Positions 1 through 9,238 are shown, counted from the stretch's first letter. The stretch: DNA of 64,000 bases from PALSA-894 sp963734185 (GCA_963734185.1 CAVTGA010000002.1:3038001-3102000), one strand, 5' to 3'. The notes: a model not told the origin generated them from the sequence alone. Numbers and translations: made by a program.

Positions 1-2
1 TC

Positions 3-128
3 GATCCGAAGGTCGCCGGCGAGCCGGTCTATCTCATTCTCGCCATGTCGCCGGAGCGGGTGGTCCGTATGAAGCCGCAGAACCTCGTCACAGGCCTGCC
101 CATCCGCCATCTCGAGGCCGTGTCATGA
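3..128 (+). CDS. C-terminal end of a gene cut by the window edge
   Basis: An open frame enters from the window start and ends at the TGA at 126-128. About 41 residues are visible, including the stretches EPVYLILAMSPERVV and LVTGLPIRHLEAVS. The stop overlaps the ATG of the next gene (ATGA), so the two are translationally coupled and this is the upstream member of the formate dehydrogenase accessory operon. I do not recognise the family from so short a tail. By position it could be one of the small uncharacterised proteins that accompany this cluster in rhizobia, but that is inference. Confidence 0.6.
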   Translation, partial: DPKVAGEPVYLILAMSPERVVRMKPQNLVTGLPIRHLEAVS

Positions 129-640
129 CCTCGGTACCCCCATTGCTACGCATCCCGGTCGGGATCGTGGTCGAGCGCAGCAAGGCGGCGAGCCCGTGGA
201 TCGACTACACGTGGCGCCCCGTGGCGGCGCTTGTCGGCAATCCCGAGGCGGCACCCTGGACGGTGCTGGCGCAGGACGGCGAGACGACCACCTATTTTGC
301 CGGCAACACCGAAATCAGCTTGTTCCCGACCGAAACCGCGCACTACCGCGACAACCTGGCGAGCGGTTCGGCGCAAATCTGGGTCGTGCTGCGGCCGACC
401 GATGCCGAGCCGCCGTTTGCGCTGTTCACGGCCACCGCCGATCCCGCCGAGGGCGAGGGGTATACGCAGGCGGGCAACGACCTGGTCGAGCCGGTTCCGA
501 TGCCGGATTCGGTGCAGACGATCGTCGCCGCGTTCGTTGCCGAGCACCATGTCGAGACGCCGTTCTTCAAGCGCAAGCGCGAACGCGCCAATCCGGAGGC
601 ACTCGGCCGGCGCGGCCGCGTCGATGAGGACGAGCGATGA
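125..640 (+). CDS. DUF3305 family protein, formate dehydrogenase accessory
   Basis: A 171-residue soluble protein with no signal peptide or membrane segment. The N-terminal stretch IPVGIVVERSKAASPWIDY followed by TWRPVAAL is the hallmark of the DUF3305 family, known only as a companion of formate dehydrogenase operons in Alpha- and Betaproteobacteria; its biochemical role is not established. The C-terminal 25 residues are basic. It overlaps the preceding gene by 4 bp and the following DUF3306 gene by 4 bp, which points to one transcript with tight coupling. A role in maturation or assembly of the dehydrogenase is inferred from context alone. Confidence 0.85.
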   Translation: MTSVPPLLRIPVGIVVERSKAASPWIDYTWRPVAALVGNPEAAPWTVLAQDGETTTYFAGNTEISLFPTETAHYRDNLASGSAQIWVVLRPTDAEPPFALFTATADPAEGEGYTQAGNDLVEPVPMPDSVQTIVAAFVAEHHVETPFFKRKRERANPEALGRRGRVDEDER

Positions 641-1380
641 GCGAGCCGGAAGATTTCCTGCGCCGCTGGTCGCGCCGCAAGCGCGCAAGTGCCGAGGCCG
701 ACGAATCGGCGCCGCCCGAAGCAGCGCCTGCCGACGATGCGGAACCGGCACGCCAGACAGCGGCCCTGACCCCCGGCACTGGCAAGGCCGTGGCCGCCCC
801 GGTCGATCAGAAGCCGCCGTTCGACATCTCCACCCTGCCGCCGCTCGAATCGATCGGGCCGCAAAGCGACATCAGCGCGTTCCTGGCCAAGGGCGTGCCG
901 AGCGAACTCTCGCGTGCGGCGCTTCGCCGCGCGTGGAGCGCCGATCCCGCGATCCGCGATTTCGTCGGGCTTGCCGAATACGCCTGGGATTTCACCAAGC
1001 CGGATAGCATGCCCGGTTTTGGCCCCTTGCTCCCGAGCGACGACGTCAAGCGCATGCTGGCGCAGATTATTTCGCAGGATGGAATTGAATCGCCGGCGTC
1101 ATCTGGGGAAGCGCCGGCTGAGGGTGGGACATCCTCAGAGAGCGCCCAGAGAATAGGCAGCAATCCGAACGCGGAACCGCATGAATTCGTCGACAATGCT
1201 TCCAAGGAGAAGGAGGAAGATCCGCAGACCTTTGAAGAGCAGCCGAACAACACGACGATTACAGCGCAAGACCGCGTGCAGAAGAACGAGGAAGATATTG
1301 CAGCGCAGCAAAAGACTCGACCGGCCGAAGCCAAAGCCGTCTCGGTCCGGCGTGGCCACGGTGGGGCGCTCCCCAGTTGA
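637..1380 (+). CDS. DUF3306 family protein, formate dehydrogenase accessory
   Basis: A 247-residue protein that starts with MSEPEDFLRRWSRRKR, the conserved DUF3306 opening, followed by an acidic, alanine- and proline-rich linker. The block FDISTLPPLESIGPQSDI and the nearby ISAFLAKGVP at about residues 65-90 are the second conserved part, and the protein ends in a short RRGHGGALP tail typical of the family. Residues from about 150 to 235 are low-complexity, rich in E, Q and N, and the DNA there is visibly less GC-rich than the first half, so this stretch looks like a variable insert. The start overlaps the DUF3305 stop by 4 bp. Function unknown; always found with formate dehydrogenase. Confidence 0.85.
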   Translation: MSEPEDFLRRWSRRKRASAEADESAPPEAAPADDAEPARQTAALTPGTGKAVAAPVDQKPPFDISTLPPLESIGPQSDISAFLAKGVPSELSRAALRRAWSADPAIRDFVGLAEYAWDFTKPDSMPGFGPLLPSDDVKRMLAQIISQDGIESPASSGEAPAEGGTSSESAQRIGSNPNAEPHEFVDNASKEKEEDPQTFEEQPNNTTITAQDRVQKNEEDIAAQQKTRPAEAKAVSVRRGHGGALPS

Positions 1381-1476
1381 ATCAACGCCCTATAGCCTCG
1401 GACTATTGACCCGAAATAAGTGGTGGCGCAAAGTGTTCATTAGAAGAATTAAGAACGAGGGATCGTCAGGGAGGCG

Positions 1477-2257
1477 ATGCGCGAACCCGGACTCAGCGAG
1501 GCGATCCGCGCCGTTGGCGGCGTCAGCGAGCTTGCGCGCCGTTTAGGCATCGCACAGCCCTCGGTATCGAACTGGGACAAGGTGCCGGCCGAGCGTATTG
1601 CGGCGGTCGAGACCGCGACCGGGGTCGACCGCGCCATCCTGCGGCCCGATCTGTTCGGCGACCGCCCGGGCGTGAACGACGACGTCGACGAAGTTTCCGC
1701 GGCGCGCTCACGCGAATACGCTCTGCTCGGGCTTTTGCTCTCCAAGGCGCCGGATCAGGCGCTGCTCGAGGCGCTTGCGCGCATCGTGATCGACGCAAGC
1801 CCGCTCGGCGTCGCGCACGCGGCGCTCAGCCGGGCGGCAGCCGAGATCAGCCTCGAACGGATCGAGCGCGAATACTTCGACCTGTTCATCGGGCTCGGGC
1901 GCGGTGAACTGTTGCCGTACGGCTCCTACTACATGACCGGGTTCCTGCATGAGCGGCCGCTGGCGCGGCTGCGCGTCGACCTTGCCGAGCTCGGCATCGC
2001 CAAGGTCGAGGACAATCCGGAGCCTGAGGATCACATCGCGATCCTGTGCGAGATCATGGCGGGCATCATCGGCGAGCGCTTTGCAGCGCCGGCCGGCACC
2101 GACCAGCGCATCTTCGACAAGCATCTGGCGCCGTGGGCGCCGCGTTTCTTCGCCGACCTGGAACAGCGCCGAGGCGGGCGAGTTCTATCGCCGCGTCGGA
2201 ACGGTCGGGCGCGTGTTCTTGCAGATCGAAACTGAGGCGTTCGCGCTGCCGGCGTAA
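1477..2257 (+). CDS. HTH-TorD type molybdoenzyme chaperone, with an apparent frameshift
   Basis: TorD/DmsD-type chaperones bind twin-arginine signals and insert the molybdenum cofactor into apo-enzymes; this one should serve the FdhA encoded just downstream. Residues 1-55 form a Cro/YdaS-like helix-turn-helix (VSELARRLGIAQPSVSNW), and residues 70-259 are the all-helical TorD fold with YFDLFIGLGRGELLPYGSYY and a C-terminal WAPRFFADLEQ. The frame breaks at about 2164-2168: after ADLEQ the expected ending AEAGEFYRR...FALPA lies one frame later and stops at 2257. Removing a single base gives a 259-residue protein. Without correction the protein ends at 2235 in an unrelated arginine-rich tail. The break is either a sequencing indel or a real lesion. 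Confidence 0.75.
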
Positions 2258-2297
2258 GACGGGCGCGCAACAACAACGGGTCACGAAGGAGACGGCG

Positions 2298-2501
2298 ATG
2301 AAACACCAGGGCAAGACGACGGTCGGCCGTCGCGACTTTCTCAAGGTGCTGGCGACCGGTGCCGGCGCGGCTGCGGCGACCGCGACGCCGATTGCGGCCG
2401 CCAAGGCCGACAGCGAGAACAACGATGAGAAGCGCAAGACGCGCTACAAGGAAACCGATCACGTGAAGACGTTCTATCGCGTCAACCGTTATCCGAGCTG
2501 A
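2298..2501 (+). CDS. small TAT-signal protein of the formate dehydrogenase region
   Basis: A 67-residue protein beginning with a twin-arginine motif (GRRDFLKVLATGAG) and an alanine-rich hydrophobic segment that could act as an export signal or anchor. The mature part is short and charged and ends in TFYRVNRYPS. It matches the family described as the formate dehydrogenase region TAT target, which always sits just upstream of the catalytic subunit. A good ribosome binding site (aaggaga) lies 5 bp before the ATG. It lies 12 bp upstream of fdhA. It is probably a small membrane or periplasmic component of the complex; its exact role is unknown. Confidence 0.85.
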   Translation: MKHQGKTTVGRRDFLKVLATGAGAAAATATPIAAAKADSENNDEKRKTRYKETDHVKTFYRVNRYPS

Positions 2502-2513
2502 GGGAGGCCTCCC

Positions 2514-5467
2514 GTGCTGATCAAGAGGACAGAACGCCAAGCACGCCGCGGCAAGCTCGCCGCCGCGCTCGCCGGCCAGTCGGGCGGTGGATTCGATCGC
2601 CGTACCTTCCTGCGCCGCTCCGGCCTGGTTGCCGGCAGTCTCGCCGCCATCGGCACGCTGCCGCTCGCGGCCACGCGCAAGGCGGAAGCCGCCGGGCCGA
2701 CCCCGGGCGCCGCCACGATCCTGAAGAAGAACATCTGCACCCATTGCTCGGTCGGCTGCACCGTGATCGCCGAAGTGCAGAACGGCGTGTGGGTGGGGCA
2801 GGAGCCGGGCTGGGATTCACCGATCAGCCGCGGATCGCATTGCGCCAAGGGCGCGGCGACGCGCGAGCTGGTGCACGGCGACCGCCGCCTGCGCTATCCG
2901 ATGAAGCTCGCGAACGGCCAGTGGACCCGCATCTGCTGGGATCAGGCGATCAACGAGATCGGCGACAAGCTGATGGCGGTGCGCGAGAAGTCGGGCGCCG
3001 AATTCGGTGTACTGGCTCGGTTCGGCCAAGTTCACCAACGAGGGCGCCTATCTCAATCGCAAGTTCGCCGCCTTCTGGGGCACCAACAACTCCGACCACC
3101 AGGCGCGCATCTGCCACTCGACCACGGTCGCCGGCGTAGCCAATACCTGGGGCTACGGCGCGATGACCAACAGCTACACCGATATCCGCAATTCCAAGAC
3201 GCTGTTCTTCCTCGGTGGCAATCCCGCCGAGGCGCATCCGGTGTCGTTGCAGCATCTGCTCGAAGGCAAGGAGCTCAACCGGGCGAACTTCATCGTCGCC
3301 GATCCGCGCCTGACGCGGACGGCGGCGCATGCCACAGAGTACGTGCGGCTGCGGCCCGGCACCGACATTCCGGTGCTCTGGGGCATGCTGTGGCACATCT
3401 TCAAGAACGGCTGGGAAGACAAGCAATTCATCGAGCAGCGCGTCTACGGCATGGACGACATCCGCAAGGAGGTCGAGAAATACACGCCCGAAGAGGTGGA
3501 GCGCATTTCCGGCGTGCCGGGAGCGCAGCTCGAGCGCGTCGCCAAGATGTTCGCAACCGAGAAGCCGTCCTGCCTGATCTGGGCAATGGGGCAGACCCAG
3601 CATACGGTCGGCACCGCCAACGTGCGGGCGAGCTGCATTCTGCTGCTCGCCACCGGCAACGTCGGCGGACCCGGCATGGGCGCCAACATCTTCCGCGGCC
3701 ACACCAACGTGCAGGGCGCGACCGACCTCGGCCTCGATATCGTGACCTTGCCGCTCTACTACGGCCTGGTCGAAGGCGCGTGGCGGCATTGGTCGCGGGT
3801 GTGGGAGGTTCCCTACGAGTGGTTCGTCGAGCGCTTCGACAAGATCACCGCGGCCGACGGCAAAGTCAGCAACACGATGAACACGGCCGGCATCCCGTCG
3901 ACCCGCTGGTTCGACGCGACGCTGTACGACAAGAAAGAGGTGTCGCAGAAGGACAACATCAAGGCGATGATGGTGTTCGGTCACGGCGGCAACACCGTGA
4001 CGCGCATGCCGGAACGCGCAGAAGGGCATCGAGGCGCTCGACCTGCTCGTGGTCGCCGATCCGCATCCCACCACCTGGGCGGCGTTGGCGCCGGCGCGCA
4101 AGGAGAACACCTACTTGCTGCCGATCGCGACCAGCTACGAGACCGCCGGCTCGCGCACCTCGTCGAACCGCGCGATCCAGTGGGGCGAGCAGATCGTCAA
4201 GCCGATCTTCGAATCGAAGGACGACAACGAGGTGATGTATCTCCTCGCCAAGAAACTCGGCTTCGCCGACACGATGTTCAAGAACATCAAGGTCGAGAAC
4301 AACGTGCCCTCGCCGGAGGACATCCTGCGCGAGATCAACCGCGGCGGCTGGTCGACCGGCTACTGCGGCCAGTCGCCGGAGCGGCTGAAGTCCCATATGG
4401 CGAACCAGAAAGACTTCGACATGGTCACCCAGCGGGCCACGACCGGCCCTAACAAGGGCGACTATTATGGTCTGCCGTGGCCGTGCTGGGGGTCGCCGGA
4501 GTTCAAGCATCCGGGCACGCCGCTGCTCTACAACACCAACCTTTCGATCAAGGACGGCGGCGGTACGTTCCGCGCCCGTTTCGGCGTGGAACGCGAGGAA
4601 ACGCTCCCCGACGGCACCAAGCGCAAGGTGAGCCTGCTCGGCAACGGCTATTACTCGAAGGATTCCGAGATCAAGGACGGATATCCCGAGTTCACGCTTG
4701 CGGTGCTGAAGAAGCTCGGCTGGGACAAGGATCTGACGCCGGCGGAACTGGCCACGATCCAGCGCGTCAATCCGGCCAATCCGGACGCCGTGTCCTGGGC
4801 GATCGACCTGTCGGGCGGCATCCAGCGCGTCGCGATCGAGCACGGCTGCATCCCATACGGCAACGGCAAGGCGCGCGCCAACGCGTTCGGTCTGCCCGAC
4901 GCCATCCCGACGCACCGCGAGCCGATCTACACGCCGCGGCCCGAATTGGTCGCCAAGTATCCGACCCTGCCGAATGCACGCCAGTTCCGCATGCCGAATA
5001 TCGGCTTCGACGTGCAGAAGGCGGCGGTGGAGAAGGGGGCCGCCAAACAGTTCCCGCTCATCCTCACCTCCGGCCGGCTGGTCGAATATGAAGGCGGCGG
5101 CGAGGAGACGCGCTCCAACAAGTGGCTCGCCGAGCTGCAGCAGGACATGTTCATCGAGATCAATCCGGCGGACGCGGCCGAGCGCGGCGTCAAGGACGGC
5201 GCCTGGGTCTGGGTCACCGGCGCCGAATTCGGCTCCAAGGCGCGCATGAAGGCGCTGGTCACCGAACGGGTCGGCAAGGGCGTGACTTGGTGTCCGTTCC
5301 ACTTCGCCGGCTGGTTCCAGGGCGTCGATCAACGCGGCAACTACCCGAAGGGGACCGATCCGATCGTGCTGGGCGAGAGCGTCAACGGGCTCACGACCTA
5401 CGGCTTCGATCCGGTCACCGGAATGCAAGAACCCAAAGCCACGCTCTGCCAGGTTCGGGCAGCTTAA
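2514..5467 (+). CDS. fdhA: formate dehydrogenase catalytic (alpha) subunit, two apparent frameshifts
   Basis: Molybdenum/bis-MGD formate dehydrogenase that oxidises formate to CO2, exported folded by the Tat system (DRRTFLRRSG near residue 28). After the signal comes a 4Fe-4S site (CTHCSVGC and a later SHCAKGA), then the active-site stretch ARICHSTTVAG, where cysteine (codon TGC at 3112-3114) replaces the selenocysteine of E. coli FdnG, and the C-terminal MGD-binding domain (TSGRLVEYEGGGEETRSNKW). It starts at GTG 2514 behind gggagg. The reading frame changes at 3003-3004 (extra T; AES|VYWLGS expected) and at 4015-4017 (extra base in CGCG; MPEA|QKGIEAL expected). With both bases removed the product is 983 residues, a normal length. 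As written, no intact enzyme is made. Confidence 0.9.
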
Positions 5468-5479
5468 GGAGACGGCGTC

Positions 5480-6076
5480 ATGGCACGGATGAAGTTTCTC
5501 TGCGACGCCGACCGTTGCATCGAGTGCAACGCCTGCGTAACCGCCTGCAAGAACGAGCACGAGGTGCCCTGGGGCATCAACCGCCGGCGCGTCGTCACCA
5601 TCAATGACGGCAAGCCGGGCGAGCGCTCGATCTCCATGGCCTGCATGCACTGCACCGACGCGCCCTGCGCGGCGGTGTGCCCGGTGAACTGCTTCTACAC
5701 CACGGCCGACGCCGTGGTGCTGCACTCCAAGGACCTGTGCATCGGCTGCGGCTATTGCTTCTACGCCTGCCCGTTCGGCGCGCCGCAGTATCCGCGCGTC
5801 GGCAACTTCGGTTCGCGCGGCAAGATGGACAAGTGCACGTTCTGCGCCGGCGGACCCGAAGCCGACAACACGACGGCCGAATACGCCAAGTACGGCACCA
5901 ACCGCCTGGCCGAGGGCAAGCTGCCGCTGTGCGCCGAGATGTGCTCGACCAAGTCGCTGCTCGCGGGCGATGGCGACATCATCGCGCAGATCTACAAGGA
6001 GCGGGTGGTGAAGCGCGGCTACGGCTCCGGCGCCTGGGGCTGGAAGACCGCCTATCGCGAAGGCATCAGCACTTAG
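5480..6076 (+). CDS. fdhB: formate dehydrogenase iron-sulfur (beta) subunit
   Basis: A 198-residue ferredoxin-type subunit that carries electrons from FdhA to the membrane cytochrome. Four cysteine clusters typical of this DMSO-reductase-family electron-transfer subunit are visible: CIECNACVTACKNEH, CMHCTDAPCAAVCPVNC, CIGCGYCFYACPFGAPQ and the split KCTFCAGG...LCAEMC. Together they should bind four 4Fe-4S clusters. There is no signal peptide, so it is presumably carried across the membrane in complex with FdhA. It begins 12 bp after fdhA with an aaggagacgg ribosome site. No frameshift is seen here, in contrast to the two genes upstream. Confidence 0.95.
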   Translation: MARMKFLCDADRCIECNACVTACKNEHEVPWGINRRRVVTINDGKPGERSISMACMHCTDAPCAAVCPVNCFYTTADAVVLHSKDLCIGCGYCFYACPFGAPQYPRVGNFGSRGKMDKCTFCAGGPEADNTTAEYAKYGTNRLAEGKLPLCAEMCSTKSLLAGDGDIIAQIYKERVVKRGYGSGAWGWKTAYREGIST

Positions 6077-6130
6077 ACGTAACCGGCGGGGCACGGCGCG
6101 GCGGGGCAAAACCCGCCGCGTGTTGGGTTC

Positions 6131-6162
6131 AAGAAGACTTGTACTGAAGAAGACTTGTACTG
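6131..6162 (+). repeat. 16-bp tandem repeat in the fdhB-fdhC spacer
   Basis: Two exact copies of AAGAAGACTTGTACTG lie head to tail, followed at 6163 by a degenerate third copy that begins AGGAAGACCTGGG and merges into the ribosome binding site of the next gene. The spacer between the iron-sulfur and cytochrome subunits is otherwise unremarkable. It could be a simple duplication or could tune translation of the cytochrome subunit. Confidence 0.85.
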
Positions 6163-6185
6163 AGGAAGACCTGGGAGGACAGGGC

Positions 6186-7199
6186 ATGGCGAGCTTCATC
6201 GCGCGCATTCGCATCTTCGTCGGCATCTTCGCGCTCCTCGGCCTGTTCGTGCTGGCGCTGCCGGCTTCGGCGCAGCAGCCGAGCTCGGTCAATCCGACGG
6301 CAAGCTCGGTCAAGGAAGATCAGCTATTCCAGCGGATGCAGCAGCTCGACGGGCGCATCACCATTCCGGACGGCAAGGCTGGCGTGCTGATCCAGCCGGC
6401 CGGGCGCGACTGGAGACAGTTTCACGAGGTGACCTTGCGCTGGATCGGCGCCATCGCGATCCTCGGCATGCTGATCCTGCTGGTCGTGTTCTATCTCTGG
6501 CGCGGCATGGTGCGCATCGAGAGCGGACGTTCGGGACGCACCGTGGTGCGGTTCAACGGGTTCGAGCGTTTCGTGCACTGGCTGACGGCGGTCTGCTTCA
6601 TCATCCTGGCGATTTCAGGCCTGAACATCACGTTCGGCAAGTCGCTCCTTGCGCCGCTAATCGGCCTTGAGGCGTTTGCGGCTTGGTCGCAATGGGCGAA
6701 GTACGCCCACAATTACCTCAGCTTCCCGTTCACCATCGGCGTCGTGCTCATCTTCCTGATGTGGATCGCCGGCAATATCCCGAACCGCACCGACGTCGAA
6801 TGGATCAAGCGCGGCGGCGGCATCGTCGGACACGACCATCCGCCGGCCTACCGCTTCAACGCCGGACAGAAGATGATCTACTGGATCGTCGTGATAGGCG
6901 GCTTGGCGGTCGCCATCACCGGCTATCTGTTGATGTTCCCGTTCTATGGGACCGGGGTGGCCGGGATGCAGCTCGCACAGAGCATCCACGGCATCGTGGC
7001 GCTCTTGTTCGCGGCCGCCATGCTCGGCCACATCTACATCGGCACCATCGGCATGGAAGGCGCCTTCGAGGCCATGGGCACCGGCACGGTCGACGTCAAC
7101 TGGGCCAGGGAGCATCACCGGCTCTGGCTCGAGCAGGAAGCGGCGCGGACCGGCCCGAACCAGTCGCAGCCGCAGCCGCACGCCACGCCGGCGGAGTAG
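6186..7199 (+). CDS. fdhC: formate dehydrogenase cytochrome b (gamma) subunit
   Basis: Membrane subunit of 337 residues that anchors the complex and passes electrons to quinone. It has an N-terminal signal-like segment (IFALLGLFVLALPASAQQ), a periplasmic stretch, a first membrane helix near residue 85-105, and then the four-helix cytochrome b561-type core with conserved histidines (RFVHWLTAVCF, YAHNYLSF, SIHGIVALLFAAAMLGH) expected to ligate two hemes. I chose ATG 6186, preceded by gggaggacaggg; a longer reading from 6120 would only add residues encoded by the tandem repeat. It is the last structural gene of the complex and is followed by a hairpin terminator. Confidence 0.9.
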   Translation: MASFIARIRIFVGIFALLGLFVLALPASAQQPSSVNPTASSVKEDQLFQRMQQLDGRITIPDGKAGVLIQPAGRDWRQFHEVTLRWIGAIAILGMLILLVVFYLWRGMVRIESGRSGRTVVRFNGFERFVHWLTAVCFIILAISGLNITFGKSLLAPLIGLEAFAAWSQWAKYAHNYLSFPFTIGVVLIFLMWIAGNIPNRTDVEWIKRGGGIVGHDHPPAYRFNAGQKMIYWIVVIGGLAVAITGYLLMFPFYGTGVAGMQLAQSIHGIVALLFAAAMLGHIYIGTIGMEGAFEAMGTGTVDVNWAREHHRLWLEQEAARTGPNQSQPQPHATPAE

Positions 7200-7219
7200 G
7201 CCGGTTTTACGAAAGACGA

Positions 7220-7249
7220 GCGCCCGGCGGCATCCCGCCGGGCGCTTTG
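7220..7249 (+). terminator. hairpin terminator after the formate dehydrogenase genes
   Basis: An 11-bp perfect inverted repeat, GCGCCCGGCGG / CCGCCGGGCGC, with a CATC loop is followed by TTTGCT. It lies between the cytochrome subunit and mobB and should end or attenuate the upstream transcript. Confidence 0.7.
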
Positions 7250-7261
7250 CTATAAGGGCGC

Positions 7262-7789
7262 ATGCGTATCATCGGGCTGGCCGGCTGGAGCGGTGCCGGC
7301 AAGACCACACTCCTCGCCAAGCTCATTCCGCGCCTCAATGCGCGGGGCTTGAGCGTCTCGACCGTCAAGCACGCCCATCATGCCTTCGATATCGACCAGC
7401 CGGGCAAGGACTCCCACGTCCACCGGCAGGCCGGCGCGACCGAGGTGCTGATCTCCTCGGCCAAGCGCTGGGCGCTGGTGCACGAGCTGCGCGGGAGGGA
7501 AGAATTCCAGCTCGATGCGCTGCTGGCGAAGCTCAGCCCGGTCGATCTCGTCGTGGTCGAAGGTTTCAAGGCGCGGCCGCACCCCAAGCTCGAAGTCTAC
7601 CGCGCGGTCGTCGGCAAACCGCCGCTGCACCCGGAGGATCCGCATATCGTGGCCGTTGCCTCGGACGCGGAGCACCCCGCCGCACGTGTGCCGGTGGTGG
7701 CGCTCGACGACGTCGAGGCGGTGGCCGAGGTTCTGGTCGCGCATGCCCTGCCGCTCGATGCGGTCCGGCAGCGGTTGCGGAGCGTGTAG
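7262..7789 (+). CDS. mobB: molybdopterin-guanine dinucleotide biosynthesis protein MobB
   Basis: A 175-residue P-loop GTP-binding protein that assists MobA in attaching GMP to molybdopterin, giving the MGD cofactor needed by FdhA. The Walker A motif is GWSGAGKTTLL at residues 8-18. The conserved VKHAHHAFDIDQPGKDSHVH and the VVVEGFK motif near residue 100 are typical of MobB. Its stop codon directly abuts the ATG of moeA, so the two genes form a cofactor-synthesis operon behind the formate dehydrogenase genes. Confidence 0.93.
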   Translation: MRIIGLAGWSGAGKTTLLAKLIPRLNARGLSVSTVKHAHHAFDIDQPGKDSHVHRQAGATEVLISSAKRWALVHELRGREEFQLDALLAKLSPVDLVVVEGFKARPHPKLEVYRAVVGKPPLHPEDPHIVAVASDAEHPAARVPVVALDDVEAVAEVLVAHALPLDAVRQRLRSV

Positions 7790-9043
7790 ATGGCCCAGCT
7801 CTCCGACGACTGCTTTGCGTTCGGCGGACCGCTGATGGGAATCGACGACGTCGAGCGCCTGTTCGCCGAACGCATCGTCGCCGTGGCCGAGACCGAGGCC
7901 GTGCCCCTTGGCGAGGCGTGCGGCCGGGTGCTGGCGCAAGACGTCGCGGCGCCGATCGACCTGCCGCCGTTCGACAACTCGGCGGTCGACGGCTTCGCGG
8001 TGCGCCACGCCGATCTCGCGGAAGGTGAGACGCGGCTCGCGGTCGCCGACCGGCTGACTGCCGGACGCGCCGCCGCCCGCGCTCTCGGCACCGGGGAGGC
8101 GGTGCGCATCTTCACCGGCGCGCCGATGCCGGCGGGCGCCGACACGGTGTTCATGCAGGAGGACGTGCGCATGGACGGCACGGCGGTCATCGTGCCGCCG
8201 GGCCTCAAGCACGGCGCCAATCGCCGGCTCGCCGGCGAGGACATTGCGGAAGGCTCCGTGGCCCTGCCGGCGGGGCGGATGCTGCAGGTGCAGGATCTGG
8301 CGCTCGCCGCCGGGCTCGGGCTCACGGCCTTGCGCGTGCGCCGGCGCGTGCGGGTCGCGCTGTTCTCGACCGGCGACGAGATCGTCGAGCCCGGAGCGCC
8401 GCTGCCGCCGGCCGCGCTCTACGACGCCAACCGGGCGCTGCTCGGCGGGCTGCTTGCGCAGCTTGGCATGCAAGCGACCGATCTCGGCATCGTGCGCGAC
8501 GACCCGCAGGCGCTCGCGCGTGCGATCGGCGCCGCTGCGGCCGATCACGACCTGGTGCTTACCTCCGGCGGGGTGTCGACCGGGGAGGCCGACCACGTGC
8601 GCAGCGCGGTGGAACAGGTCGGCACCTTGGTGTTCTGGCGCATCGCCATCAAGCCGGGGCGGCCGGTCGCCATGGGAGTGGTGCGCGGCACCGCTTTCAT
8701 GGGGCTGCCGGGCAATCCGGTCGCGGCATTCGTGACCTTCGCCCGCATCGTGCGGCCGCTGCTGCTGCGGCTCGCGGGCGCCACGATGGAGCCGCTGGTG
8801 GCGCTTCCGGTGCAGGCGGCGTTCGCTTACGCCAAGAAGAAGGGCCGGCGTGAATACGTGCGGGTCAGAATCGAGAAACTGGCCGACGGGACCATCAGCG
8901 CCACGAAGTATCCGCGCGAAGGCGCGGGCGTGATCTCGTCGCTGACCGAGACCGACGGGCTCGCGGAGCTCGGCGAGGACGTGACCGAGATCGCGCCGGG
9001 CGCGACCATCGGATTCCTGCCGTACGGAACGCTCGTTGGTTAG
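7790..9043 (+). CDS. moeA: molybdopterin molybdotransferase MoeA
   Basis: Inserts molybdate into adenylated molybdopterin, the step before MobA/MobB action. At 417 residues it has the family length. It shows the MoeA N-terminal motif (LPPFDNSAVDGFAV near residue 62), the central MoCF domain with TGDEI and LTSGGVSTGEADHV, the KPGRP motif, GLPGNPVA, and the C-terminal beta-barrel domain. It begins one base after the mobB stop. Its stop overlaps by 3 bp the end of a small gene on the opposite strand. Confidence 0.95.
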   Translation: MAQLSDDCFAFGGPLMGIDDVERLFAERIVAVAETEAVPLGEACGRVLAQDVAAPIDLPPFDNSAVDGFAVRHADLAEGETRLAVADRLTAGRAAARALGTGEAVRIFTGAPMPAGADTVFMQEDVRMDGTAVIVPPGLKHGANRRLAGEDIAEGSVALPAGRMLQVQDLALAAGLGLTALRVRRRVRVALFSTGDEIVEPGAPLPPAALYDANRALLGGLLAQLGMQATDLGIVRDDPQALARAIGAAAADHDLVLTSGGVSTGEADHVRSAVEQVGTLVFWRIAIKPGRPVAMGVVRGTAFMGLPGNPVAAFVTFARIVRPLLLRLAGATMEPLVALPVQAAFAYAKKKGRREYVRVRIEKLADGTISATKYPREGAGVISSLTETDGLAELGEDVTEIAPGATIGFLPYGTLVG

Positions 9044-9162
9044 AGCCGCACGCCCTGCGTCGAGTAGGCGGTGTCGGCCGGCGCCTGCACGGCATCGAGG
9101 ACGAAATAGGCGCCAATGGCGAGGCCGACGGCTACGACGACGGCGGCAATGAAGCTGTTCAT
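9040..9162 (-). CDS. 40-residue single-helix membrane protein
   Basis: A short gene whose product is almost entirely one hydrophobic helix (FIAAVVVAVGLAIGAYFVLD) followed by a short polar tail ending in YSTQGVRL. The ribosome site GGAGGGG precedes the ATG at an ideal distance. Similar tiny one-helix proteins are common in rhizobial genomes, but none has a known function as far as I can say. It is convergent with moeA, with which it shares 4 bp at the 3' end, and the strong start signal is the main reason to accept it. Confidence 0.65.
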   Translation of the reverse strand: MNSFIAAVVVAVGLAIGAYFVLDAVQAPADTAYSTQGVRL

Positions 9163-9238
9163 GGATCCCCTCCGCAGGCCCCTTCGGAGCTTATGGCTGA
9201 TGCCTATAGTCGCCCCAAGCGTGAGCGGGATCAAGTGA

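Noticed and set aside
3112..3114. FdhA considered as a selenoprotein
   Set aside because: The codon at the active-site position is TGC (cysteine) and no SECIS-like hairpin is needed.
2164..4017. Programmed frameshifting as the explanation for the fdh frame changes
   Set aside because: No slippery heptamer with a downstream structure is seen at these sites, and three programmed shifts in two adjacent genes would be without precedent.
3959..6313. 784-codon minus-strand frame opposite fdhA and fdhB
   Set aside because: Same reason: shadow of well-conserved formate dehydrogenase genes, with no domain of its own.
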